Positions 45,732-53,091 of a DNA stretch of 64,000 nt are shown here, piece after piece (the first letter of the stretch is position 1; each line of letters opens with the position of its first letter). Source of the stretch: JBJXHG01 sp046160865 (GTDB taxonomy: Bacteria > Planctomycetota > UBA1135 > GCA-002686595); assembly GCA_046160865.1 (NCBI GenBank), contig JBJXHG010000039.1, positions 1 to 64,000 of the forward strand, read 5' to 3'. A program made the translations under genes and the position numbers. Below the pieces are notes generated by a model. It searched no databases, was not told the origin of the DNA, and worked only from the letters and a program-made list of their open reading frames with translations.

Positions 45732-46802
45732 ATGCGAGCCACAGGGCGTTGCCGCGTCGTCGTCGCGCTCGTCGGTTGCGTCGCGCTCGCCGCGTGTCGA
45801 GCGCCGCTCACACGGCGAGACGGAGCGGAATCATTGACCATGCAAGAGCGTGTGCCGGCGCCGGTCGGGCCGGCGGGGAGCGAGATCGTGGTGTGCGGCG
45901 AGCGCATCGAGATCGGTGCGCCGGTCGTGCTCTGGACACAAGTGCCCGGTTACGACGCGTACCGCACGCTGCCGCGGCCCAAGGCCGGCGACACGGAGCA
46001 CGGGCTGCGCTATCAGCCGGGCCGCGTGAGGAAGACGAGCGCACCGCCGGACGGCGAGCCGAGCGCGGTCGACGTGCTCGTCGAGCCCGGATCGACGGAC
46101 CGCGCGCGTCTCGCGCAGGTCGTCGATCAGTTCGTGCTGCACTACGACGCGTGCGGCACGAGCCGCGGCTGCTTCCGCGTGTTGCACGAGGAGCGCGGCT
46201 TGTCGGTGCACTTCCTGCTCGATCTCGACGGAACGATCTACCAGACGATGGATCTGCGCGAGCAGGCGTTCCACGCGACGAAGGCGAACGCGCGGTCCAT
46301 CGGGATCGAGATCGCGAACGTCGGCGCGTATCCGGCGCGCACGAGCGCGGAGCCGACGCCGCTCGACACCTGGTACCGCCGCGACGCCGCCGGTCCGTAC
46401 GTCGAGATCCCGGCGCGGCTCGAAGGCGGCGGCTTGCGCACGCCGGGCTTCGTCGCGCGGCCCGCGCGCGGCGAGCGCGTGGTCGGCGTCGTGCAGGGCG
46501 CAGAGCTCGCGCAATACGACTTCACGCCGGAGCAGTATCTCTCGCTCACGCAGCTCACCGCCGCGCTCTGTCGCACGTTCCCGAGACTCGCTGCCGACGC
46601 GCCGCGCGACGCGAGCGGCGCGGTCGCGAGCGTGGCGCTCTCCGCCGACGAGTTCGAGCGCTTCGGCGGCATCCTCGGGCACTTCCACGTGCAGACGAAC
46701 AAGCACGATCCGGGACCCGCGTTCGATTGGGAGCGGTTCCTCGGCGATGTGCGGGCGGAGATGGCGGCGCCGCTTCGCTCGGGCGATGAGGTCAGCCCGT
46801 GA
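45732..46802 (+). CDS. N-acetylmuramoyl-L-alanine amidase (Amidase_2), lipoprotein
   Basis: The 356-residue product has a lipoprotein-like signal (VVVALVGCVALAAC) and an Amidase_2 domain. Likely zinc and catalytic residues are His137 in FVLHYDACG and His317 in ILGHFHVQTNKHDPG, where the K-x-D-P-G tail is the usual third-ligand motif. Matching core strands are VHFLLDLDGTIYQTMDL and SIGIEIANVG. It cleaves the peptide from muramic acid in peptidoglycan recycling or remodelling. Its stop overlaps the next GTG by 4 bp. Confidence 0.85.
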   Translation: MRATGRCRVVVALVGCVALAACRAPLTRRDGAESLTMQERVPAPVGPAGSEIVVCGERIEIGAPVVLWTQVPGYDAYRTLPRPKAGDTEHGLRYQPGRVRKTSAPPDGEPSAVDVLVEPGSTDRARLAQVVDQFVLHYDACGTSRGCFRVLHEERGLSVHFLLDLDGTIYQTMDLREQAFHATKANARSIGIEIANVGAYPARTSAEPTPLDTWYRRDAAGPYVEIPARLEGGGLRTPGFVARPARGERVVGVVQGAELAQYDFTPEQYLSLTQLTAALCRTFPRLAADAPRDASGAVASVALSADEFERFGGILGHFHVQTNKHDPGPAFDWERFLGDVRAEMAAPLRSGDEVSP

Positions 46803-47410
46803 ACCTGGACGATCGCGAACGGCAAGAGAACCGCGACGACTTCATGAAGTCCGAACTCGGCGCCGTGTGGCCCGAGCTGCGGTCGGGGATCTGGCACACG
46901 ACGAGTGTGAGGGCGTTGCAGTCGATTCGGAGCGACGGGTTCATTCACACGAACGCCGACCGACGGTATGAGTTCGCATGGCCGGACTCAGACCGCAGCT
47001 ACGGACGAATGAACGGCATGGTGTGTCTGTTCGACTTCGCGTCGGCGTCGGAGGACGAATGCTTCACGGACTGCGTGAAGTGGATTGGCTTCTTCTCGCG
47101 CCACGACCCCATCACCGTTGCTATCGAGTTAAGTCGCGCTGCCCTTTCCGCGAACCTCGTCGCGAGCAGCGCCGCGACCGTCGAAGATCCCGATTGTCAG
47201 CACATGTGGATCCCGTACGTCGAGGCGTGGCATCGCGGCCCGATCCCGACGAGCGCCATTCGCAGATACGGATTCCACTGGTTCACGACGCCGAGTCGCG
47301 AGTGGCACTGGGCCGATGCAAGGGATCCGGAGTTGGACGAGGTGCTGCCGAGGATGATCGAGATCTGCGAGGACTGGGAGCGCAGGAACCGCGCGGACTC
47401 GGGTCCGTAG
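46799..47410 (+). CDS. Hypothetical protein with faint ADP-ribosyltransferase-like features
   Basis: The 203-residue soluble protein starts at a GTG overlapping the amidase stop. The N-terminal pattern IWHTTSVRALQSIRSDGFIH and the late segment IPYVEAWHRGPIPTSAIRRY recall the first strand and the catalytic-Glu region of ART-fold proteins (DarT/DUF4433-like). The resemblance is by eye only. Codon use seems less GC-extreme than its neighbours (for example GTTGCTATCGAGTTAAGTCG), which hints at transfer. It starts a run of small accessory genes. Confidence 0.55.
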   Translation: MNLDDRERQENRDDFMKSELGAVWPELRSGIWHTTSVRALQSIRSDGFIHTNADRRYEFAWPDSDRSYGRMNGMVCLFDFASASEDECFTDCVKWIGFFSRHDPITVAIELSRAALSANLVASSAATVEDPDCQHMWIPYVEAWHRGPIPTSAIRRYGFHWFTTPSREWHWADARDPELDEVLPRMIEICEDWERRNRADSGP

Positions 47411-47417
47411 CCACGCC

Positions 47418-48321
47418 ATGGGCACCTGGGGCACCGCGCTGTACTCGGACGATCTCGCCGCGGACGTGCGCGCCACGCTTCGCGACGCGATCGGAGACGG
47501 CAGTGCGACGAGCGCTGCGACCGAGCTCGTGCTGACCGAGTTCGCGTCGTCGCTCGCCGACCCGGACGAGGAGCCCGTTCTCTGGCTCGCAGCCCGTGGT
47601 GAAAGTCATTCAGCCCGCAAGCGGCCCGTTCGCGCCAGCCCGGCGTCGCTCGATCCTCGGCGAATCTCGACGATTCGCCTGCGGTCTTGCTCCTTGCTCT
47701 GACGCGAACCGGCCACTTGCGGGCTCGAAGCACTTTCACCACGGACTGCTCGCGCTCGCCGACACGCAGTGGCGGCTCGGACGCGTCGACGAGCGAGCGG
47801 TGCAACGGGCGCTCGAGATCATCGCCAGCGGACGCGACGCTCGCCGTTTCGAAGATCCGTCGGATCGGACGCAGCGCGAGCGCGTGCTGGCCGAGCTCGC
47901 GCAGCGGTTGCAGACGCCGCCGCCCGCACCGAAACGAGTGCCGCGTCGCGTCCGCGAGGCGAACGATTGGGCGGTCGGCGAGCACGTCGCCTTCCAGCTC
48001 GTGTCGGGGCGCTGGACGATCCTGCGCGTGATCGGTCACCACGAGGATCGCGGCGGCCGGTTCGCGGTGTGCGAGCTCCTCGACTGGATCGGCGAATCGA
48101 TCGCAACGGCCGAGCCCATGGCGAAGCGCGCGGTGCGTGGCTGTGTCGATCGCACCCGTGCGCCGCAGTTCATGCTGCAAGGGCCGCGCACGAAGCGCGA
48201 CCAGACGCGCGTCGTGCGCCTGCGCTCGAGCTCGAAGCCGTCGCAGCGTCCCGGCGCGTACACGATCGTCGCGTGGAAGGTCGTCGATGGGTCGCTGCGG
48301 ACGATGCTCGGCGTCGAGTGA
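47418..48321 (+). pseudogene. DUF4259 gene split by mobile element A3
   Basis: The first 57 codons (MGTWGTALYSDDLAADVRAT ... DPDEEPVLWLA) and the sequence after the element (LALADTQWRLGRVDERAVQR ... VDGSLRTMLGVE) are two parts of one DUF4259 protein. Element A3 plus one duplicated dinucleotide (163 bp) sits between Trp-Leu-Ala and Leu-Ala-Asp and shifts the frame. Deleting it restores WLALADTQW precisely and gives a protein of about 246 residues. As it stands, the upper frame ends at 47702 inside the element. DUF4259 has no known function. The downstream part is otherwise intact, so the insertion looks recent. Confidence 0.9.
47589..47749 (+). mobile_element. Family A palindromic element, copy A3, inserted in a DUF4259 gene
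   Basis: This 161-bp copy has the same orientation as A1, running from GCAGCCCGTGGTGAAAGT to ACTTTCACCACGGACTGC, and is flanked by TC on both sides (47587-47588, 47750-47751). A longer direct repeat GCTCGC (47585-47590 and 47748-47753) can also be drawn because the element ends overlap it. It provides the clearest view of an occupied site whose empty version can be reconstructed. Confidence 0.9.
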
Positions 48322-48475
48322 GTCGCAGCGCGTCGTCGCGAGAATCCAGCTCGGACGCGCAAACGCCGCCCGGGGTCATTATCGTTGCGCACATGAGGCC
48401 GTTGCTCGTGCTCTTCGTCGGCGCCGGGGCGCGCCGTGGCGTCGTCGCTCGGACTGTTCGCGCAGCACGCTGGCC

Positions 48476-48856
48476 ATGATCTTCGCGTTCGATGAAGGTG
48501 GCACGCTCACGGTCCTCGCGGGTCTGGCGGACGTGCGGCGCGAGTACGAGACGCTCGACGTGGAGAGCGAGGCCGTGCGCTTCTACGACGCGCGGGGCAC
48601 CTACTTGGAGCCGCGCTTCGACGTCGCAAGTGGCACGGGTCTCGCCCGCGGCGGATCCTCGCGCCCGGCTCGGCGCGTCTTCGAGCTCGTGCCGAAGCCG
48701 AGTGCTGGCCAGGATTCCTTCGCGCTCGCCCTGTTCGAGACGCGCGTGCTGCATCCCAATCGCTGGTTCACGAGTCTCGAGCAGCTGAAGTCCGAACTCG
48801 CGCGCCGCGGGGTCGACGTCGAGTTCGTGCGCGAGTCGCCGGGCGACGACGAGTGA
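48476..48856 (+). CDS. Small hypothetical protein
   Basis: The 126-residue soluble protein has the pattern MIFAFDEGGTLTVLAGLADV ... FYDARGTYLEPRF ... RWFTSLEQLKSELARRGVDV. The first half is beta-like and a C-terminal helix follows. I do not recognise the family; its size and position suggest an immunity-like or stress-related accessory gene, but that is a guess. A 28-codon ORF (48393-48479) just upstream, starting MRPLLVLFVGAG, overlaps its start and is probably not a gene. Confidence 0.55.
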   Translation: MIFAFDEGGTLTVLAGLADVRREYETLDVESEAVRFYDARGTYLEPRFDVASGTGLARGGSSRPARRVFELVPKPSAGQDSFALALFETRVLHPNRWFTSLEQLKSELARRGVDVEFVRESPGDDE

Positions 48857-48920
48857 CCGACTCACGGACTGCGCCGGAGACAGCGCACGGAACTGGCTCC
48901 CCCTGAAGAGTGGAGAGCAC

Positions 48921-49146
48921 GTGATCGGACTGTTCCAAGGCATGCTCGAGCGCAGCCTCTCGACGTTCGATCCGGCCTGGAATCAGGACGCTTGCGAGCT
49001 TCACGGATGTGCGCGACATCCAACGTCCTCCGAGCACGCAGGGTGTGCCGTTCGAGAGCGAGGTCGACCAAAGCTCGCGGGGTCCGGCCAGCTGCATGAC
49101 CGCCGATCCCGACGGCAATACGATCCTGTTCGATCCGCACGCGTGA
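48921..49146 (+). pseudogene. Frameshifted VOC-family (glyoxalase-like) gene fragment
   Basis: The first 23 codons from GTG 48921 (MIGLFQGMLERSL ... AWNQDA, with GGAG upstream) continue after a single-base shift near 48990 as LASFTDVRDIQ ... GPASCMTADPDGNTILFDPHA. The combined sequence is the classic C-terminal half of vicinal-oxygen-chelate proteins, with PDGNTILFD as the family's end motif. The N-terminal half of a normal ~130-residue protein is missing as well, so the gene is both truncated and frameshifted. Confidence 0.75.
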
Positions 49147-49207
49147 GCGGCGCGCGTTCTCGTTGCGCGCGGCCCGTGCACCTGCACGTTCTCGCTGGAG
49201 AGTCTCG

Positions 49208-50020
49208 ATGATCATCGCTCTCGCATCGCCGCGTGTGGCCGCGTCGTTCGACGACGGCTTGCAGAGAGTCGAGCGCCTCATGTCCGAAGCGGCGGCGCGC
49301 GGCGCGCGCATCGTCTGCTTTCCCGAGGCCTATCTGCCCGGCTTGCGCGGCCAGGACTTCGAGGTGTGGCCGTTCGACGCGACGCACGAGCAGCGCGCGT
49401 TGCGTGCGGTGTCGCAGTGGGCGGCGAAGCAGCGCCTCGCCACGATCCTCGGCATGGAGCGGATCACGAGCGCGGGCCGGCAGATCGCGGCGTTCGTGAT
49501 CGACGCGCGCGGTGAGCTCCAAGGCGTGCAGACGAAGAACCAGCTCGATCCGTCGGAGGATCCGTTCTACGTGCCGGGCGATTCGCGGCAGCTCTTCGAC
49601 GCGGGCGGTGTGAAGTTCGGCGTCGCGATCTGTCACGAAGGCTGGCGCTACCCCGAGACCGTGCGCTGGGCCGCCGTGCGCGGCGCGAAGATCGTCTTCC
49701 ATCCGCAGCACACGGGCTACGAGCTGCAAGGGCCTCGGCTCACGCAGTGGGGCGCCGCCGACTCGCCGTACTACGAGCAGGCGATGACGATGCGCGCGCG
49801 CGAGAACACGATCTACTTTGCGAGCGTCAACTACGCGCTGCGCTTCCAAGAGTCCGCGACGAGCCTGATCGCGCCGAGCGGCGAGTGCCAAGCGCACTTG
49901 CCGTACGGCGAGGAAGGCGTGCTCGTGCAAGCGCTCGACATCGAGAAGGCGACCGGCTTGCTCGCGCAGCGCTTCGCGCCGGAGCGGTATCGCGAGGCGC
50001 GGGAATCAAGCTCGTCGTAA
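49208..50020 (+). CDS. Carbon-nitrogen hydrolase (nitrilase superfamily)
   Basis: The 270-residue product has the nitrilase-fold triad: Glu40 in CFPEAYLPG, Lys110 in QTKNQLDP and Cys142 in AICHEGWRYPE. Length and motif spacing are normal for small amidases of the superfamily (beta-alanine synthase or omega-amidase-like). The substrate is not predictable from sequence. It is the only clearly intact catalytic gene in this accessory stretch. Confidence 0.85.
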   Translation: MIIALASPRVAASFDDGLQRVERLMSEAAARGARIVCFPEAYLPGLRGQDFEVWPFDATHEQRALRAVSQWAAKQRLATILGMERITSAGRQIAAFVIDARGELQGVQTKNQLDPSEDPFYVPGDSRQLFDAGGVKFGVAICHEGWRYPETVRWAAVRGAKIVFHPQHTGYELQGPRLTQWGAADSPYYEQAMTMRARENTIYFASVNYALRFQESATSLIAPSGECQAHLPYGEEGVLVQALDIEKATGLLAQRFAPERYREARESSSS

Positions 50021-50137
50021 CGTGCCGGCGAACCCGCAGACGTTGAGGCTCGCCGGCGACCTGGAAGGACGACGACGACCGCCACGGGAGTGCGAGCTCT
50101 TGTGCTCACCCCAATCATCAATCGTAGGAGACACTGC

Positions 50138-50677
50138 ATGTCGCTCGAAGACGCGCATCGCCTGCCCGTGGTCGCACTCGGAGCCGAGTACCTCGTGATG
50201 GGTTTCTTGATGCGGCGGAACATCCTCGCTTACAAGGCGCCGCCCAATAACGACGGTTACGACATCATCTGCATTCATCCTGATCCGCGACAGGCAACGC
50301 GGCAGCTGCGAATTCAGGTCAAGAGCCGCTATGCGACCGACTCGAACCGACGAGTCCCCATCAAGGGGCGGACACTCGACGCGTTCGATTACTTGGTCAT
50401 GGTTCGTCAGAACATCGGCTACTACTACCGCAAGCGTCCGTGCAGAGACGGTCTGCAAGCGCCCGTGTTCTACACCCTGCCCGCGGATGTCGTTCGTCAA
50501 GCGCATCCACGCCTTGGCAAAGGGTGGGAGATCTTCAGCACCCGTGGAATCGATCTGGAAGCGTACGAGGACGCCGCGGGCTTCGAGCAGATCGCCAGAG
50601 ACCTCGACATCCCGTATCCCGAGCGGGTGTCGAAAGCACGAACCGGCGGCGGCTCACGAAAACGACGTCGAACGTGA
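50138..50677 (+). CDS. Hypothetical protein with PD-(D/E)xK nuclease-like pattern
   Basis: The 179-residue product contains GAEYLVMGFLMRRNI, NDGYDIICIHPD and LRIQVKSRYA. Together these give E...D-(x)n-QVK, the order of the metal-binding core in restriction-like endonucleases and group-I-intron-like DUF proteins. A nuclease activity is inference. I prefer ATG 50138, which has AGGAG 8-12 bases upstream, over the earlier start at 50090. The codon usage is less GC-rich than that of neighbours, suggesting acquisition. No partner methylase is present. Confidence 0.6.
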   Translation: MSLEDAHRLPVVALGAEYLVMGFLMRRNILAYKAPPNNDGYDIICIHPDPRQATRQLRIQVKSRYATDSNRRVPIKGRTLDAFDYLVMVRQNIGYYYRKRPCRDGLQAPVFYTLPADVVRQAHPRLGKGWEIFSTRGIDLEAYEDAAGFEQIARDLDIPYPERVSKARTGGGSRKRRRT

Positions 50678-50980
50678 GACTCCTGTCGCGTGGCCTCCCG
50701 CTCGTGTCACTGGTGCTCCACGCATCCGCACTGAGCGCTTCTCGCCACGCACATGGACGGGGTCGACGCGGACGGTCTCGTGGAGGTCGAGATCGACGTG
50801 GTTCTCGCGATGCTCGACGCAGCGATCTCGCTCCGGTGCTGCTGCGAGACACACGCCGAGCTTGACCACTACGGGAAGAGCCTCGACAGCAAGGCGTTGA
50901 AGCGCGCGTACGGCGGCAAGTAGCGCGAACTCCGCTGCAGCCTCCGGGCCCCTCGCTATCCTGACGCACAGGAGGGAACG
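50678..50980. other. 303-bp stretch with one doubtful small ORF
   Basis: I see no repeat or RNA gene here. The only candidate coding sequence is the short ORF at 50753-50923. A good ribosome site (AGGAGGG) for the next gene lies at its end. Confidence 0.4.
50753..50923 (+). CDS. Possible small ORF, 56 residues
   Basis: An ATG at 50753 opens 56 codons: MDGVDADGLVEVEIDVVLAM, then two Cys-rich turns and the tail SLDSKALKRAYGGK. The composition is balanced and helix-forming, unlike random GC-rich frames, but there is no clear ribosome site. It is reported as possible only. Confidence 0.25.
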   Translation: MDGVDADGLVEVEIDVVLAMLDAAISLRCCCETHAELDHYGKSLDSKALKRAYGGK

Positions 50981-51418
50981 ATGGCCGAGCTGAAGACGAA
51001 AGCGACCGCGGCGAGCGTCACGAAGTTCTTGGAGAGCGTGAAGGACGAAGACACGCGCGCCGACTGCTTCGCGCTCGTGAAGCTCCTCAGCGCCGTCACG
51101 AAGGCCGAGCCGAAGATGTGGGGATCGAGCATCGTCGGCTTCGGCGACATGCGCTACGTCTACGCGAGCGGACGCGAGGGCGATTGGTTCCTCGCGGGCT
51201 TCTCGCCGCGCAAGCAGAACTTGACGATCTACGTGATGGCCGGCTTCGACGATCCGGCAATGGAGAAGCTCGGCAAGTACACGACGGGGAAGGGCTGTCT
51301 GTACGTGAAGCGCCTCTCCGATCTACACGTGCCGTCGTTCAAGAAGCTGATCCAAGGATCCGTCGCGAAGCTGCGCAAGGCTTCGAAGGCCGTCGACGCG
51401 AAGCGCAAGAAGAAGTGA
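50981..51418 (+). CDS. DUF1801 family protein
   Basis: The 145-residue protein matches DUF1801 (YdhG-like fold): KFLESVKDEDTRADCFALVK, MWGSSIVGFGDMRYVY, FSPRKQNLTIYVM and GKGCLYVKRLSDL in order. The C-terminus is Lys-rich (RKASKAVDAKRKKK). The fold is related to frataxin-like proteins; the function is unknown. A strong ribosome site (CAGGAGGG) lies 9 bases before the ATG. Confidence 0.85.
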   Translation: MAELKTKATAASVTKFLESVKDEDTRADCFALVKLLSAVTKAEPKMWGSSIVGFGDMRYVYASGREGDWFLAGFSPRKQNLTIYVMAGFDDPAMEKLGKYTTGKGCLYVKRLSDLHVPSFKKLIQGSVAKLRKASKAVDAKRKKK

Positions 51419-51500
51419 GCGTGCTGCGCGCTTGCTTCGCGCAGTCGCTGTTGCTCGCGAGCTGCACGTGTGAGGTCGTTTCGACCAGGTACGCGACGGA

Positions 51501-52028
51501 ATGAGCTCGCGCGGAACCTCGACCGTCGTCGACACTGCTCGCCTCCGCTTGCGCAAGTTGAGCGCGGACGACGCGGCGTTCATCCACGAGCTCGTGAACG
51601 ATCCTGCTTGGCTCTGCTACATCGGCGACAAGCACGTGCACACGCACGCCGACGCGCGCCGCTACATCGAGGACGGACCGGCCGCGAGCTACGCGCGCAA
51701 CGGCTTCGGTTTGTACTGCGTGGAACTCGCGGATGCGCAGGTACCGATCGGCATCTGCGGCTTGATCCGGCGCGAGGCGCTCGCTGACGTCGACCTCGGC
51801 TTCGCCTTCTTGGAGCGGCACCGCGGCCGCGGCTACGCGCGCGAAGCGGCCGCCGCGGTGCTCGAGCACGCGCGTAGGGATCTCCGCTTCGCACGCGTCA
51901 TCGCGATCACGCTGCCGCACAATCGCGCCTCGATTCGCGTCCTCGAGAGCAGCGGCTTCGCATTCGAACGCCGCTTGACGTTGCCGGGCGAGAGCGCGGA
52001 GCTGTGCGCGTACGCGCGGGAGCTGTAG
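51501..52028 (+). CDS. GNAT family N-acetyltransferase (RimJ/RimL type)
   Basis: The 175-residue acetyltransferase has the opening TARLRLRKLSADDAAFIHEL, the acetyl-CoA binding loop HRGRGYAREAAAAV and NRASIRVLESSGFAFER typical of RimL-like enzymes. It probably acetylates an amino group on a protein terminus or small molecule. Its TAG stop (52026-52028) includes the TA at the edge of element B4. The natural end may have been a few codons further, so the element could have trimmed the C-terminus. Confidence 0.88.
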   Translation: MSSRGTSTVVDTARLRLRKLSADDAAFIHELVNDPAWLCYIGDKHVHTHADARRYIEDGPAASYARNGFGLYCVELADAQVPIGICGLIRREALADVDLGFAFLERHRGRGYAREAAAAVLEHARRDLRFARVIAITLPHNRASIRVLESSGFAFERRLTLPGESAELCAYAREL

Positions 52029-52162
52029 CCGGCTTTCCTCGCCACGTCCGTCGCGAGGTTGCGCCAGCGTGTTCGGCGCGAGGCGTTGCATCGATTCCGA
52101 TCCAACAGCGCCGGTTCGAGCGAGTTGGCGCAACCGCAGCAGGACGTGGTGAGGCATGCGAC
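52028..52162 (+). mobile_element. Family B palindromic element, internally deleted copy B4
   Basis: This ~135-bp copy has the orientation of B5 and B6. The left arm (CTCGCCACGTCCGTCGCGAGG) and the right arm (CAACCGCAGCAGGACGTGGTGAGG, split by numbering) are intact, but about 40 bp of the centre is missing, leaving ATCGATTCCGATCCAACAG. Its left TA (52026-52027) is part of the GNAT stop codon. A partial hairpin (GTGAGCACGC ... GCGTGCGCTCAC) follows at 52183-52208. Confidence 0.7.
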
Positions 52163-52296
52163 GCGAGCTCGCGGATGCCGAAGTGAGCACGCGCGTAGCG
52201 TGCGCTCACCTTCGCCGCGGCGTATGAAAGCTCCGTCATCGGGCTGCGAGCGGGGATCCTGCGAACGCGGAGCGCGACTTCGCCTACACTCTCGGC

Positions 52297-52794
52297 ATGG
52301 GCAGGAAGAGTGCAGGGCTGCTCGTCCATCGCGAAACCGCGCGCGGGCTCGAGGTGTTCCTCGTGCATCCGGGCGGACCGATGTGGGCGAAGAAGGACGA
52401 GGGCGCGTGGTCGATTCCGAAGGGCGAGTTCGAAGGCGACGAGGATCCGCTCGCGGCGGCGAAGCGTGAGTTCGCCGAGGAGACCGGATTCCACGTGCAC
52501 GGCGACGCGATCCCGCTCGAGCCTTTGCGGCAGCCGAGCGCGAAGATCGTGTATGCGTGGGCGCTGCGCGGCGATCTCGACGCGACCGCGGTGAAGAGCA
52601 ACATGTTCTCGATGGAGTGGCCGCCGAAGTCGGGCCGTCGCGTCGAGTTCCCCGAAGTCGATCGCGCGGCTTGGTTCACGCTCGACGAGGCGCGCGAGAA
52701 GCTGCTCAAGGGACAAGTCGGCTTCCTCGACGAGCTCGAGTCGAAGCTCACCGGCGGACGCGTGCGCCCGGGTCGCGACGAAGCGGCGTCGTGA
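52297..52794 (+). CDS. NUDIX hydrolase
   Basis: The 165-residue protein contains a perfect Nudix box at residues 43-65 (GEFEGDEDPLAAAKREFAEE then TGF). Its opening SAGLLVHRETARGLEVFLVH resembles NUDIX proteins linked to diadenosine-polyphosphate or dNTP cleanup, and the YfcD/MTH-like family ends with PEVDRAAWFTLDEAREKLL. It cleaves nucleoside-diphosphate-X bonds with Mg2+. The exact substrate is unknown. It converges on murQ, with element A4 between. Confidence 0.9.
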   Translation: MGRKSAGLLVHRETARGLEVFLVHPGGPMWAKKDEGAWSIPKGEFEGDEDPLAAAKREFAEETGFHVHGDAIPLEPLRQPSAKIVYAWALRGDLDATAVKSNMFSMEWPPKSGRRVEFPEVDRAAWFTLDEAREKLLKGQVGFLDELESKLTGGRVRPGRDEAAS

Positions 52795-52930
52795 CGGTCG
52801 CGCTGGTCGCGCTGGCCTCGCCTCCGCGCGACGGGAATCCGAGGCCGCACGCGCGATGCACGGCACAGCGAGCGTAGGCAATCGACACGGGTCCCCGCCG
52901 ATGCACGCGCTGCGCGCGAGGACGCGCTAC

Positions 52931-53091
52931 GCAGCCCGTGGCGAAACTCATTCGGCGCGAAAGTGGCCCGTTCGCACCGGCGCGGCGTCGCGCGATCCTC
53001 GGCGAATCGCGAGGATTCGCCTGCGGTCGCGATTCATGCTCCGACGCGAGCGAGCCACTTTCGCGCTCGAAGCACTTTCACCACGGGCTGC
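52931..53091 (+). mobile_element. Family A palindromic element, copy A4 (161 bp)
   Basis: This 161-bp copy has the same orientation as A1 and A3. It runs from GCAGCCCGTGGCGAAACT to ACTTTCACCACGGGCTGC. The flanks are AC and CA, so no clean duplication is left. The right end overlaps the 3' end of the minus-strand murQ gene: the last four codons (Gly-Ser-Pro-Trp) and the TGA stop of murQ are element sequence. Confidence 0.85.

Noticed and set aside
51398..51440. Stop-spanning hairpin at the end of the DUF1801 gene
   Set aside because: The stem GCGAAGCGCAAG/CTTGCTTCGC needs a 2-base bulge and a long loop; much weaker than the three reported cases.
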